Source: Nitrospira defluvii (GTDB taxonomy: Bacteria > Nitrospirota > Nitrospiria > Nitrospirales > Nitrospiraceae). From it: DNA of 64,000 nt. A model generated the notes under the pieces. That model made no database searches. It saw only the letters and a program-made list of their open reading frames with translations, and was not told the DNA's origin. The stretch covers positions 248,001-312,000 of the forward strand of contig NZ_CAJNBJ010000017.1 in the NCBI RefSeq assembly GCF_905220995.1. Direction: 5' to 3'. Of this stretch, positions 6,898 to 15,629 are shown piece after piece. Positions within the stretch are counted from its first letter, which is position 1; every line of letters starts with the position of its first letter. The position numbers were made by a program, and so were the translations under genes.

Positions 6898-8094
6898 TCA
6901 GACGATCGGCATTTCTTGGGACAGCGAGGTGGGCTGAGTTTTGGCAGTCCCGTTGAAGCCCTCTTCAGTCGGCGTTAGGCCAGGGTCGAACCAACGCTCG
7001 GCGATGACGGTGGGGACGATGGCGCTCAAGATGACGACGGCCACCAGGACCGCATATTGCTCCTGGTTGATCACTCCGTGTGTCAGTCCGTAGAGCGCCG
7101 AGATCGTTCCGAACGTCAGGCCGGTGGACATCAATAGCGTCGTATAGAGCCCCTCACGTTTCCCGAATCGAAACGCATGGGCTAACGGCCAGACACCCAC
7201 AAATTTTGTGGCGATCTTGACCCCGAGCAGGAGGACGATCAACAGCCAGGCGCCGAGAACGGCATGAGCATCTACCAGCGTTCCTGCTTTCAGGAAATAG
7301 AAGGGAGTCAGAATCGAAAATGCGATCACCCGCATCCGATGAATCACGGTGGGATAGCTGAGACAGAGGGGCGCCAAAGCCATACCGAGCAGATAGGCAG
7401 GAAGCACCGCTTCGCTCTGCGCGAGCGTCGCAAGGGCCCCCATGCCGCAGAGGATGACGAGGATGAATTTCAGGTCCGGTTCGCTGAGGCGAGTCCCGAC
7501 CGCTGCGAAAAACCGCCGGGCAACGGAAGGCAATTGCCAGAGCAGCACACTCATGGCCAACACAAAAGCCAGCAACCACCAGTCATACCGCGCGAAGAGG
7601 AGTCCGAGCGCGAGCACTGTTCCGAGATCCGTGACAAAGCAGGCGGCCAGGATGACTTTGCCAAGATCGGTCCGGTTATACCCCCGTTCCAGCATCACGG
7701 CGTACACGACGGCGACGGACGTGGTCGAGAGTGCGATGCCGGCGATTTCGGAGGCTTGAAGCGACCAGCCCGCGATCCAATAGGCCGCCCCCATCGCTCC
7801 GAGAAACGGGGTGAGGAAGGAGGCCAGCCCGATGCTGAAGGTTTCTTTCCATCTGGTCCGCACGGTGTCGAGATCCAGTTCAGCCCCGGCGAGAAAGGTC
7901 AAGAGGACGCTGCCAGCGGCGGCCAAAAAGTCGATCCAGGCCGTGGAGCGCAAGGTCAACAGATTGCCGCCCGCTGTCCCGACGACAATTTCAACCAATG
8001 CGACGGAGAGGCCGAAACGGAGTGAGATGAGACTGGCAATCAACGCCAGTCCGATCCAAAGAGTGGCGACTAACCAGAGTGATTCGGTTCCCAT
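6898..8094 (-). CDS. Cation/proton antiporter (CPA2-type), copy 2
   Basis: 398 residues with about 11-13 hydrophobic segments and no soluble nucleotide-binding tail. It is a paralogue of the gene just upstream: both share blocks such as SVALVEI, LTFLAGAE, AACFVTDLG, LLFARYDWW, QSEAVLPAYL and LTPFYFLKAG. The TDLG and FLAGAE blocks are where Kef/NapA-type exchangers place the ion-binding acidic residues. The function would be exchange of Na+ or K+ for protons in the inner membrane. It belongs to the fluoride riboswitch 2 operon. Its substrate, including any direct role with fluoride, cannot be read from sequence. Confidence 0.85.
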   Translation of the reverse strand: MGTESLWLVATLWIGLALIASLISLRFGLSVALVEIVVGTAGGNLLTLRSTAWIDFLAAAGSVLLTFLAGAELDLDTVRTRWKETFSIGLASFLTPFLGAMGAAYWIAGWSLQASEIAGIALSTTSVAVVYAVMLERGYNRTDLGKVILAACFVTDLGTVLALGLLFARYDWWLLAFVLAMSVLLWQLPSVARRFFAAVGTRLSEPDLKFILVILCGMGALATLAQSEAVLPAYLLGMALAPLCLSYPTVIHRMRVIAFSILTPFYFLKAGTLVDAHAVLGAWLLIVLLLGVKIATKFVGVWPLAHAFRFGKREGLYTTLLMSTGLTFGTISALYGLTHGVINQEQYAVLVAVVILSAIVPTVIAERWFDPGLTPTEEGFNGTAKTQPTSLSQEMPIV

Positions 8095-8124
8095 GAGTCC
8101 TCCTACCGTTTGGATCGGGCGGGG

Positions 8125-9336
8125 TTAGGGGCCCACCTGAGATGTCAGGGTGCTCGGGACTACCTCCGTTGCGGGCGGAGCGGCAGAGGGTTGGACCCAA
8201 GACTCCTCGCGTGGCCTTCCGCCCGGATCGAACCACCGTTCGGCAATAACCGTCGGGATGATCGCCGTGAGAATCACGACCGTGACGAGACTGGCGTATT
8301 GTTCCCCAGTGATCAGGTCGTGCTCAAGACCAAAGAGGGACGAGATGGTGCCGAACGTTAACCCAGTCGCCATCAACAACGTCGTATACATGCCCTCCTT
8401 CGGACGGAAGCGAAACAGCCTGGTGAGCGGCCACACACTAATCAACTTAGCCGACGTGTTCACGGCGAAGAACAAACCAATCAGAGCCGTCGCAGCCAGC
8501 ACGGCCTTCAGGCTGACCAGAACGCCCGCCTTGAGAAAGTAAAACGGTGTGAGAACCGTTAGGGCAATCGCGCGCAAACGGTGCGCCAATGTTTTGTTGG
8601 CAAGAAACAACGGGGCCAGCACGAGGCCAACCAGGTATGCGGGGAGCACGGCTTCGCTTTGCGCCGCGCTCGCCAGGGCGCCGAGGGTGAAAAGAATCAC
8701 CAGGACGAACTTCAACCCTGGTTCGCTGATGCGATGTCCGACCTTGTCGAATAACCATCCGGCTACGCCGGGCAGCTGCCACAGTGTGACCGCCGTCACG
8801 ACCAGGAACACGATCAGCCACCAGTCATATCGCGCGAAGAGCAGCCCCAGTGCAACCACAGATCCGAGATCGGTGACGAAGCAGGCGGCCAGGATAATCT
8901 TCCCGAGTTCGATCTCGTTATGGCCCCGCTCCACCAGCACGGTATACACGACGGCGACAGAGGTGGCGCAGAGCGCGATGCCCGCTACCTGCGATGCCTG
9001 AAGAGACCAGCCTATCACCCAATACGCGAAGGCCATGACGCTCAGACAGGGTATAAAAAATGACGCGAGTCCGATGCCGATTGTTTCCTTCCATTTGTTC
9101 TTCATGACCGCGAGATCGATTTCGGCACCGGCGAGAAATGTCAGGACGACGCTGCCGAAACCGGCCAATGATGCGATCCATGGCGTAGGCTGAATCGCCA
9201 GCACGTTCCCGCCGATGATTCCTACGCAGATTTCCACCAAGGCCACGGAAATTCCGATTCGCACCGAGATGAGTGAAGCGAGCAGTGCCATTGCCATCCA
9301 AATCGCTGCTGTTTCCCAGGTTAACGACATTGCCAC
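8125..9336 (-). CDS. Cation/proton antiporter (CPA2-type), copy 1
   Basis: 403 residues, all-membrane, about 11-13 helices, starting MAMSLTWETAAIW. It is paired with its paralogue at 6898-8094, 30 bases downstream, so the two probably arose by tandem duplication and might work as a heteromer. It follows the ABC-like gene by 12 bases. Acidic residues in FLAGAEID and FVTDLG are conserved between the copies. Sodium/proton antiporters are known members of fluoride riboswitch regulons, presumably to handle acidification when HF enters; that is established for the class and inferred here. Confidence 0.85.
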   Translation of the reverse strand: MAMSLTWETAAIWMAMALLASLISVRIGISVALVEICVGIIGGNVLAIQPTPWIASLAGFGSVVLTFLAGAEIDLAVMKNKWKETIGIGLASFFIPCLSVMAFAYWVIGWSLQASQVAGIALCATSVAVVYTVLVERGHNEIELGKIILAACFVTDLGSVVALGLLFARYDWWLIVFLVVTAVTLWQLPGVAGWLFDKVGHRISEPGLKFVLVILFTLGALASAAQSEAVLPAYLVGLVLAPLFLANKTLAHRLRAIALTVLTPFYFLKAGVLVSLKAVLAATALIGLFFAVNTSAKLISVWPLTRLFRFRPKEGMYTTLLMATGLTFGTISSLFGLEHDLITGEQYASLVTVVILTAIIPTVIAERWFDPGGRPREESWVQPSAAPPATEVVPSTLTSQVGP

Positions 9337-9348
9337 CTCGAAAAAAGG

Positions 9349-11052
9349 TTATGCCAAAATCACCCGTCGGTCGACATGCGAGGAGAAGGTCGGATCGTTG
9401 GAAATGAAGACGACCGACCAGGGCTCGTCTTTCGCGCAGAGCCGGCGAAGCAGCACTTCCCGTGTCGCGGGCAACATATTGTGGAGGGTGCCATCGAAGA
9501 TCAACAGTTGCGGGCGCGTGACGATCGCGCGGGCCACGAGAAGACGGAGAATCTGGCTCATGGACAGGTGGGTATCCAGGCTGGAGACGGGTGTGTTCAA
9601 CCCGTGTGGCAATGCATCGATATCGCCATCGAGTTCCACGAAACGCAACGCCCATTGGAGATCCTGGTAGTCGATGGTGGGGCGGCCCAGCGTGATGTTG
9701 TCTTCCAGGGTGCCGTCCAGCAGGGTGGGATGGGAATCCAGGACCAGCCCGCGAACCCGGCTAATCGATTCCCGCTTCACCTCGACTAAATTCATGTCGT
9801 TGTAACGGGCATATCCCGTCGTCGGCGGGTGGAGGCCAGCCAGAATCTTGGCCAGGGCAGTTTTGGCCCTGTTGGTACTGCAGAGGACCGCAATCTTTTC
9901 TCCGGGTGCGACGTCCAGGGAAACATTCTGAAAGATCGGCGTGCCATCTGCTTCAGTGCAGGAGAGGTTGCGACAGGTCAGGCGGATGCCGGACGAACCG
10001 AACTCCGCCGCCGGCACCTCTTCCTTGGCGCGTTCTTCTTCCGTGGGCAGGGAGAACACGGCGGCCATCTCACGGCACGAGACGAAGGCAAAAAACATGG
10101 CGACCATGCGCCGAGCGAGGGTATCCATGTTCAGCAGGAGATTGCCCACCAAGAGTTCGGCGGCGGCGAACTGACCCACAGTCAATTGTCCCTCGACCAC
10201 GAGCAGCCCGGCGGTAATGATCAGTCCGCTGTGACCGACGACTTGCCAGAGAGCCGCCGCCTTGTACTGGCGCCCGGTGAGGGTGTTCGACCGGCGCTGG
10301 CGAATCCGGACATAGGTCTGAGTCAGCGCATCGGTTCGCTCCAGCAGATAGGGGCTGTCGCCGGCGGCTCGCAGATGCGGGAGGTTGTGCGCGATGTTCT
10401 GAATCCAGCCGAAAATCTGGTAGTGCAGCCGGGACATCTCCAGGGTGATGACGAAGCCGCCGCGCCCGAAGATCGTCAGCAGTCCCACAAAGCCCAGGAT
10501 CAGCACCAGAATGTACAGGACGAAGAAGGGGTGAAACAGGATCAGCATCGTCACCCCGATGGTGCCGACGACAGCCACGTTGAAGAGATCCGCCACCATG
10601 GCGACCAGCGCGCGGGTCAGCAGGTCGGCTTCCATGAATCGATGGGCTTGCTGCGGGGCAAAGGTATCGTCGCGCAGGCGAGGGAGGAGCCGTGTAAATC
10701 CCAGGGCGATGCGCGTGTAGATCCGTTGTTGCAGTGTTTCCACCGCGCGCGCCTGCAGCACACGGAATGCGGCCACGCCGGTGAGGGAACTGGCGACGAA
10801 CAGCGTCAGGGTAAAGATCATCCGTGGTTCCATAGCGAACGAGAACGTGCTGACGAGTTCCTGGACGGCAATGGGAACACAGAGCAGGAAGAATCCGATG
10901 GCGACCGCATAGGAGGCAATGATTCCTAAGAGCGGACGTTCCAGTTTCAACAGGAAGCTGAGGTGCGCAAAGATATCGCCGAGCACCGAGGTCCACTGAT
11001 ACTGAGGGTAGTACAGTGAGTCAGTGGATGAAGATGTGTGAGATCGGCCCAA
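9349..11052 (-). CDS. ABC-exporter-like protein with degenerate ATPase domain
   Basis: A 567-residue half-transporter layout: six predicted membrane helices in residues 40-330, then a nucleotide-binding-like domain (about 350-567). The ATPase motifs are badly changed. Walker A reads CSTNRAKT (391-398) with the P-loop glycines lost; the Q-loop region VLDSHP (437-442) has no Gln; the signature is LSMSQ (496-500); Walker B LLIFD is followed by Gly521 where the catalytic Glu belongs; and the switch reads SND (551-553) without His. ATP hydrolysis is therefore doubtful. The only plausible start is TTG 11052, preceded by TAGGAG within the terminator stem of the fluoride riboswitch, or a GTG at 10986. 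First gene of the fluoride riboswitch 2 operon. No close family assignment. Confidence 0.8.
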   Translation of the reverse strand: MGRSHTSSSTDSLYYPQYQWTSVLGDIFAHLSFLLKLERPLLGIIASYAVAIGFFLLCVPIAVQELVSTFSFAMEPRMIFTLTLFVASSLTGVAAFRVLQARAVETLQQRIYTRIALGFTRLLPRLRDDTFAPQQAHRFMEADLLTRALVAMVADLFNVAVVGTIGVTMLILFHPFFVLYILVLILGFVGLLTIFGRGGFVITLEMSRLHYQIFGWIQNIAHNLPHLRAAGDSPYLLERTDALTQTYVRIRQRRSNTLTGRQYKAAALWQVVGHSGLIITAGLLVVEGQLTVGQFAAAELLVGNLLLNMDTLARRMVAMFFAFVSCREMAAVFSLPTEEERAKEEVPAAEFGSSGIRLTCRNLSCTEADGTPIFQNVSLDVAPGEKIAVLCSTNRAKTALAKILAGLHPPTTGYARYNDMNLVEVKRESISRVRGLVLDSHPTLLDGTLEDNITLGRPTIDYQDLQWALRFVELDGDIDALPHGLNTPVSSLDTHLSMSQILRLLVARAIVTRPQLLIFDGTLHNMLPATREVLLRRLCAKDEPWSVVFISNDPTFSSHVDRRVILA

Positions 11053-11087
11053 AAAACACTCCTACCGCCTAAGGCGCTGGTAGGAGT
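11051..11087 (-). terminator. Riboswitch-controlled intrinsic terminator 2
   Basis: On the minus strand ACTCCTACC pairs with GGTAGGAGT and the 3' arm runs into TGTTTTTT. The 5' arm is the last conserved block of the fluoride aptamer. The 3' arm contains TAGGAG, a possible ribosome site for a TTG start at 11052, so the same hairpin may hide both transcription and translation signals. Confidence 0.85.
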
Positions 11088-11143
11088 TATCAGCCGAGCA
11101 TGGGGTGTCAGGGTCGGCGGTTCTCGGTGAACTCCATCACCGA
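11080..11143 (-). promoter_or_regulatory. Fluoride riboswitch (crcB motif) 2
   Basis: Minus-strand element with GGTGATGGAGTTCACC (11126-11141), then AACCGCCGA, and ending in TCGGCTGATAACTCCTAC. These match the conserved helix, the CCGC pairing strand and the terminal block of the fluoride aptamer better than copy 1 does. It heads the operon of the ABC-like protein, two antiporters and Usp. Two copies of the same aptamer 5 kb apart, each with promoter and terminator, support the call. Confidence 0.92.
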
Positions 11144-11167
11144 TGACCAAGTCTGTAGCCGCCTGGA

Positions 11168-11196
11168 GTGTAAACCGCCACTCCGTTCGACGTCAA
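11168..11196 (-). promoter_or_regulatory. Probable promoter of fluoride riboswitch 2 operon
   Basis: TTGACG and TTACAC on the minus strand, 17 bases apart, 25 bases upstream of the aptamer. The -10 box is weak, so this is a moderate call. Confidence 0.45.
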
Positions 11197-11427
11197 CATA
11201 GCGAATATGCCCAGTGAGATGAGATTCACCATACATTAGAAGAAATAGCCTCTGTCATTGGTAAAGATAGCGTCCCCGGTCTGTATCCAAATCAGACGCT
11301 TCGGTTTGCATTACAGCTTGGTGGCACTTGTAGTTCTTAGGCAAGTGTTAGCATGCACAAATTAGCTCGCCTTGAGGCCCAACCCGACACAGCACGATAC
11401 GGTACCTCTCGCCTCATCACCAAGTGC
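11197..11427. other. Intergenic spacer
   Basis: About 230 bases between the riboswitch promoter and the 3' end of the TauE-like gene. No gene or clear structured element seen. Confidence 0.4.
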
Positions 11428-12216
11428 TTATCTCGGATGACCCCATATTTTTATTGCGGAAATAACGAGAATCGCAGCAAGGGCCGGTAATAAAACTGAC
11501 GGGGGAACAATCCCCAACAGTTTCGCTCCAATGAAGGTGCCTGTGAGGGAACCAACGACCATTGCGAGCACAAATCCTCGATTCTTGCCAATCACAGGAA
11601 AACTCTGGGACCGACTATAGCGGGTGAGCGCGGTCAGCATGGTCGGCAAACTGACGGCTAGTGAGAGACTGCCCGCTAACTTGATATCCACATCAAACAG
11701 TAGGACAAACGTAGGAATTAGTAACTCACCGCCTGCAACACCCAGAATTGAAGCCACGATTCCGATGAGGAAGCCTAGGACTACACCCGCGATGGCTTGC
11801 GCTAACCCGATTGATGTTGAAACGACAGATAGCGAGGGGGAATGAGCGAATAGCAGGACACATGCGATTCCAACCAGCATTACAGCAATAGTGCGGCGAA
11901 GAGTTGTAGAATCGAGGCGAGTCGTGACACCTGCTCCAACCCAGGCACCAACGAGGCTGCCAGCTAAAAGGTTTGTAACGATAGGCCAGGCGTCCGCAAT
12001 CGAACCGAACGGAATGATCCAACCTCGGAACAGGAACGCGGATGCAACAACTACCAGACTGATTGCCTTGTTCAGAATGACGGACTCTAATGGCGCGAAG
12101 CGGAAATAGTGAATGAGGAATGGCAATCTAAACTCAGCCCCACCTAAACCAATCAAACCACCCAGTGTTCCAATAACTGTTCCGCATGCAAAGACGGGCA
12201 CCTTCTGCTTCAGCAT
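11428..12216 (-). CDS. TauE/SafE-family membrane transporter
   Basis: 262 residues with about eight hydrophobic helices in two related halves. The paired GxxxGLIGLGGAEFRLP (N-half) and GIVASILGVAGGELLIP (C-half) motifs are the duplicated signature of the TSUP (TauE/SafE) family of sulfur-anion or organic-anion exporters. Start ATG 12216 has AAGGAATCC upstream. It lies just downstream of a YnfA-like gene in the same direction and opposite the ars operon. Substrate unknown; it could export sulfite or related anions. Confidence 0.85.
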   Translation of the reverse strand: MLKQKVPVFACGTVIGTLGGLIGLGGAEFRLPFLIHYFRFAPLESVILNKAISLVVVASAFLFRGWIIPFGSIADAWPIVTNLLAGSLVGAWVGAGVTTRLDSTTLRRTIAVMLVGIACVLLFAHSPSLSVVSTSIGLAQAIAGVVLGFLIGIVASILGVAGGELLIPTFVLLFDVDIKLAGSLSLAVSLPTMLTALTRYSRSQSFPVIGKNRGFVLAMVVGSLTGTFIGAKLLGIVPPSVLLPALAAILVISAIKIWGHPR

Positions 12217-12246
12217 TTGGATTCCTTCAACGCCGCGACGGGAGCA

Positions 12247-12573
12247 TCACCGTGGTGCATGCATAATGACGGCAACACCGAGAAGACAGATAAGACCACC
12301 TGCCACATCATACTTATCGGGAGCGATATGGTCGATTCCCCATCCCCATAGAATTGAGAGGACCACGAACCATCCGCCGTACGCTGCGTAGACACGGCCA
12401 AAGCTCGCCACCTGATACGTTGGGATGATGCCGTAGAAGATCAGAATAGCTCCTCCGATCAAGCCCACTCCTAGGTGGGCTCCGTTTCTCCACCATTGCC
12501 AGACAAGATAACCGCCGCCGATCTCGCAGAGACCCGCCCCGAGAAACAGACAGACAGAATGTAGGATGTTCAT
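12247..12573 (-). CDS. YnfA/UPF0060-family membrane protein, copy 1
   Basis: 108 residues, four transmembrane helices. The motifs [23 protein letters not shown] and LWGWGID are diagnostic of the UPF0060/YnfA family, small SMR-like inner-membrane proteins. A second copy lies at 17366-17695 on the other side of the ars genes. Ribosome site GGAGGAGAG next to ATG 12573. YnfA proteins are suspected drug or metal effluxers; function here is not shown. Confidence 0.9.
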   Translation of the reverse strand: MNILHSVCLFLGAGLCEIGGGYLVWQWWRNGAHLGVGLIGGAILIFYGIIPTYQVASFGRVYAAYGGWFVVLSILWGWGIDHIAPDKYDVAGGLICLLGVAVIMHAPR

Positions 12574-12716
12574 CTCTCCTCCATGAATACTTGAAAGATT
12601 GGTGCACGATCTCAGAACACAGAGTTCCGATCATAATCTGGTGTGATTAGAGATTATCCGGCATAAACACCGAATGGCACCGGCGAGGAGCACTATTTAG
12701 TCATCTGGTAGGGTCG

Positions 12717-12746
12717 TTGACACATCAACTTTTGTTGCTATATCAT
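12717..12746 (+). promoter_or_regulatory. ars promoter and ArsR-type operator
   Basis: TTGACA at 12717-12722 and TATCAT at 12741-12746 (18-bp spacer; TATATC at 16 also possible). The spacer holds an imperfect dyad ATCAAC...GTTGCT, like ArsR/SmtB sites, so ArsR should repress by blocking polymerase. The start point would fall at or just before the ATG at 12753. Confidence 0.6.
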
Positions 12747-12752
12747 AGCTCC

Positions 12753-13076
12753 ATGGCCACGAGCACACGCAAAAGTCTCCCGACCGTCGCTCGCATTTTT
12801 CATGCACTGTCCGAGGAGACGCGATTACAGATTCTCGAGCATTTAAAAGAAGGCGAGCAATGTGTGTGCGATCTTACAGAGGTGTTTAAGACGGGGCAGT
12901 CACGACTCTCCTTTCACCTCCGAGTGCTGAAAGAGGCGGGCTTAATCCTGGCCCGACCTGAAGGACGATGGGTGTATTACTCGCTCAATGCCGATGCGGT
13001 TGAAGATTTGCAGGATGTGGTGAATTCGCTCAAAGCTTCATCTTACCGCGCTGCTAAGCGAGGGTGTTGCCCCTGA
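12753..13076 (+). CDS. arsR: Arsenic-responsive repressor ArsR
   Basis: About 107 residues with a winged helix-turn-helix. The arsenite-sensing motif is present as GEQCVCDLTEVF (Cys-x-Cys at the start of the DNA-binding helix region), and SRLSFHLRVLKEAGL is the recognition region. It ends in CC. Start ATG 12753 is chosen over a TTG at 12717 because the latter lies in the -35 box. The transcript is probably leaderless or nearly so. It heads the ars operon and should repress it until As(III) binds. Confidence 0.92.
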   Translation: MATSTRKSLPTVARIFHALSEETRLQILEHLKEGEQCVCDLTEVFKTGQSRLSFHLRVLKEAGLILARPEGRWVYYSLNADAVEDLQDVVNSLKASSYRAAKRGCCP

Positions 13077-13125
13077 CTTTTTTTGCCTTCATTCATCAAC
13101 ATTTATTGATTTTATGGAATAACAT

Positions 13126-14250
13126 ATGGAAACCGTTGGAACCATCGAGCAGCAGACGCTTCCGACAGACAAAAAGCTCAATCTCTTCGAACGGTATCTC
13201 ACCGTCTGGGTGGGGCTCTGTATGGTCGGGGGTGTGGTGCTGGGAAAATCAGCGCCTGGGGTCATTCAGGCGATGCGAGAGATGGAATTCGGTCAGGACA
13301 GTCATGTGAATTTTCCCATGGCCGTTCTGATCTGGCTGATGATCACTCCCATGATGATGAAAGTTGATTTTCGCGCCGTGGCGAAGGTCGGCCAGCGTCC
13401 TCAAGGCTTACTGGTCACCCTGTTTATCAATTGGGTCGTGAAACCATTCTCTATGGCCCTCTTGGCCTGGGTCTTTTTTCGATTCATTTTTTCAGTCTGG
13501 ATAACTCCTGCCGAAGCGGACCAATACATCGCCGGAGCCATCATCCTTGCTGCCGCCCCTTGTACCGCGATGGTCTTTGTCTGGAGCTATCTCACTGATG
13601 GTGACCCTGCCTATACCCTGGTCCAAGTTTCCGTGAACGATTTGATTATGCTGGTGTTATTTGCTCCGATCGTCGGCTTCCTGGTCAGTGGCGCGTCGTC
13701 TCTCACTGTCCCGTTCGCGGTGCTCATCTATTCGGTCATAGGCTTTATTGTAATTCCGTTGGTATTGGGAGTCCTGATCCGACAGTGGTTCATCCAGCAG
13801 AGAGGGAAGCAATGGTTTGAAGACACGCTCTTGCCCCGGTTTGCTCCTATCACCATTGCCGCGCTACTCGTGACCTTAGTTCTGATTTTTGCCTTTCAAG
13901 CAGACAATATTCTGGGCAAACCCCTCCACGTCCTGCTCATCGCGATCCCGATTCTTCTTCAAGTCTATCTCAATGCCTCTCTCGCCTATGGGTTGATGAA
14001 GTGGTTGAAGGTGCCCTATGCCGTGGCCGCGCCAGGAGCCCTGATTGGCGCGAGTAACTTCTTTGAACTCGCTGTGGCCACGGCTATTGCGTTGTTTGGT
14101 CCCGAATCAGGTGCCGCGTTGGCTACCGTCGTCGGGGTGTTAGTCGAAGTTCCGGTCATGCTCTCAGTGTGTCATGTGTGTAATCGAACTCGGCATTGGT
14201 TTCCGGAAACGAGACTTGGAGCCGCGCAACCTTCGGCGGTAAGCAGATGA
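13126..14250 (+). CDS. acr3: Arsenite efflux pump, ACR3 family
   Basis: 374 residues with about ten transmembrane helices. ACR3-type blocks are visible: FPMAVLIWLMITPMMMKVDF, and AAAPCTAMVFVWSYLTDGDP with the essential Cys of helix 4. It exports As(III) driven by the proton gradient in the inner membrane. It follows arsR by 49 bases and overlaps the Pit gene by 4 bases (ATGA). This is ACR3 type rather than ArsB. Confidence 0.95.
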   Translation: METVGTIEQQTLPTDKKLNLFERYLTVWVGLCMVGGVVLGKSAPGVIQAMREMEFGQDSHVNFPMAVLIWLMITPMMMKVDFRAVAKVGQRPQGLLVTLFINWVVKPFSMALLAWVFFRFIFSVWITPAEADQYIAGAIILAAAPCTAMVFVWSYLTDGDPAYTLVQVSVNDLIMLVLFAPIVGFLVSGASSLTVPFAVLIYSVIGFIVIPLVLGVLIRQWFIQQRGKQWFEDTLLPRFAPITIAALLVTLVLIFAFQADNILGKPLHVLLIAIPILLQVYLNASLAYGLMKWLKVPYAVAAPGALIGASNFFELAVATAIALFGPESGAALATVVGVLVEVPVMLSVCHVCNRTRHWFPETRLGAAQPSAVSR

Positions 14251-15239
14251 ATGAATCGTTCCTCATGCTGATCTTCGTCGTGGTCTTGGCTCTCGTGTTC
14301 GATTTTTCGAATGGCTGGCATGATGCCGCCAATGCCGTCGCGACGGTTGTCTCTACCCGGGTCTTGTCCCCAGGTCGCGCCGTCCTGATGGCAGCCATCT
14401 TGAATGTCGCCGGCGCGTTTATGTCGACGGCGGTCGCAAAAATGGTCGGGGGAGGGATCGTCGAGGCTTCTGTCATTACCCATAGCACGGTCGCCGCCGC
14501 GTTGGTGGGCGCGATTGCGTGGAATATAGTGACCCTTTTTCTCGGTCTTCCCACGAGTTCGTCTCATGCCCTACTCGGTGGGCTCGTTGGCGCGGCGCTT
14601 TCTCAAGGCGGTATGGCCGCAGTCAAGTTCGCGGGGTTGAGAACGGTTCTGGAAGCGCTGCTCTTCTCGCCGATTCTCGGATTTGTCCTCGGCTACCTCA
14701 TGATTGTGGCTATTTACTGGGCCATGTTCCGGGTCACGCGTGGTGTAGCGAATAAACTGTTTCGTCGGATACAGGTCATCTCCGCTGGCCTCATGGCATT
14801 CAGTCACGGATCGAATGATGCCCAAAAGGTCATGGGGATTATCACCCTGGCGCTCGTGTCCGGTGGATTTTTGGACCGTGTTGAAATTCCAAACTGGGTG
14901 ATTCTGGCCTGCGCGCTGTCGATGGGACTGGGCACGGCGATTGGTGGATGGCGCATTATCCGAACCATGGGCATGCGCATCGTCAAATTGGAGCCGGTCC
15001 ACGGGTTTGCGGCGGAGACGAGTTCGGCAGCCATCTTGCTCGCGACAGCCCATTTTGGATTGCCAGTAAGCACCACCCACACCATTACCTCTTCGATCAT
15101 GGGTGTAGGCGCGGTGCAGCGATTGTCGGCTGTGCGATGGGGTGTCACGATTCGAATTCTCTATGCCTGGGTCTTGACGCTTCCGGCGGCTGCTGGAATC
15201 GCCTATGTGACGAATCACCTTTTGAATTTACGCCACTGA
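14247..15239 (+). CDS. pit: Inorganic phosphate transporter (Pit family)
   Basis: 330 residues with about ten helices. The two inverted Pit signatures appear as DFSNGWHDAANAVATVVSTR near the N-terminus and FSHGSNDAQKVMGI in the second half. These are low-affinity phosphate:cation symporters. Start ATG 14247 overlaps the acr3 stop, so it is translationally coupled into the ars operon. A more selective phosphate uptake route during arsenate exposure is a plausible reason, but Pit proteins can also take up arsenate. Confidence 0.92.
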   Translation: MNESFLMLIFVVVLALVFDFSNGWHDAANAVATVVSTRVLSPGRAVLMAAILNVAGAFMSTAVAKMVGGGIVEASVITHSTVAAALVGAIAWNIVTLFLGLPTSSSHALLGGLVGAALSQGGMAAVKFAGLRTVLEALLFSPILGFVLGYLMIVAIYWAMFRVTRGVANKLFRRIQVISAGLMAFSHGSNDAQKVMGIITLALVSGGFLDRVEIPNWVILACALSMGLGTAIGGWRIIRTMGMRIVKLEPVHGFAAETSSAAILLATAHFGLPVSTTHTITSSIMGVGAVQRLSAVRWGVTIRILYAWVLTLPAAAGIAYVTNHLLNLRH

Positions 15240-15307
15240 GTCTCCAGATGACGGACATGATGCCACTGTTCGACAGCCGCCAAGTCTGAAGATGCATTGA
15301 GGTGGCG

Positions 15308-15547
15308 ATGGGGATGGAGTCGGATTATGGCATCTTGGTCCTGATTGTAAGCGGGATCACGTTCCTTCTTCTCCTAGTGGTGTTCCTTTGGGAGAATTGG
15401 AGTCCTGAATGGGGCACATGGGCGAGGCCGGTCTCCTTCTGGGAAGTGTTTCGTGACTGGATTGCGTATGTCCTAGTTTTTGTCATGTTGTTGCTATTAC
15501 TCCGCGGTCTGCTTTGTCTGGTGTGTTCCCAGTGTCACTCGTGTTGA
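15308..15547 (+). CDS. Small membrane protein with Cys-rich tail
   Basis: 79 residues from ATG 15308 (a GTG 6 bases upstream is also possible). Two transmembrane segments (about 10-30 and 51-70) and a C-terminal CLVCSQCHSC cluster, four cysteines and a His in ten residues. It lies between pit and arsI in the ars operon. The cluster could bind As(III) or a soft metal at the membrane face. No family recognised. Confidence 0.55.
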   Translation: MGMESDYGILVLIVSGITFLLLLVVFLWENWSPEWGTWARPVSFWEVFRDWIAYVLVFVMLLLLLRGLLCLVCSQCHSC

Positions 15548-15629
15548 CTGTTGGCACGGAGGGAAGATCACGAGACGAGCGCCTTTATCATGGTGCACAG
15601 CCTTCTCGTTCGGTTCATGGAGAGACACA

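Noticed and set aside
7264-8025. Plus-strand open frame opposite antiporter copy 2
   Set aside because: Charged, low-complexity complement frame without start signals.
9829-10929. Plus-strand open frame of 366 codons
   Set aside because: Antisense shadow of the ABC-like gene; rich in H, Q, D and G as expected of a complement frame.
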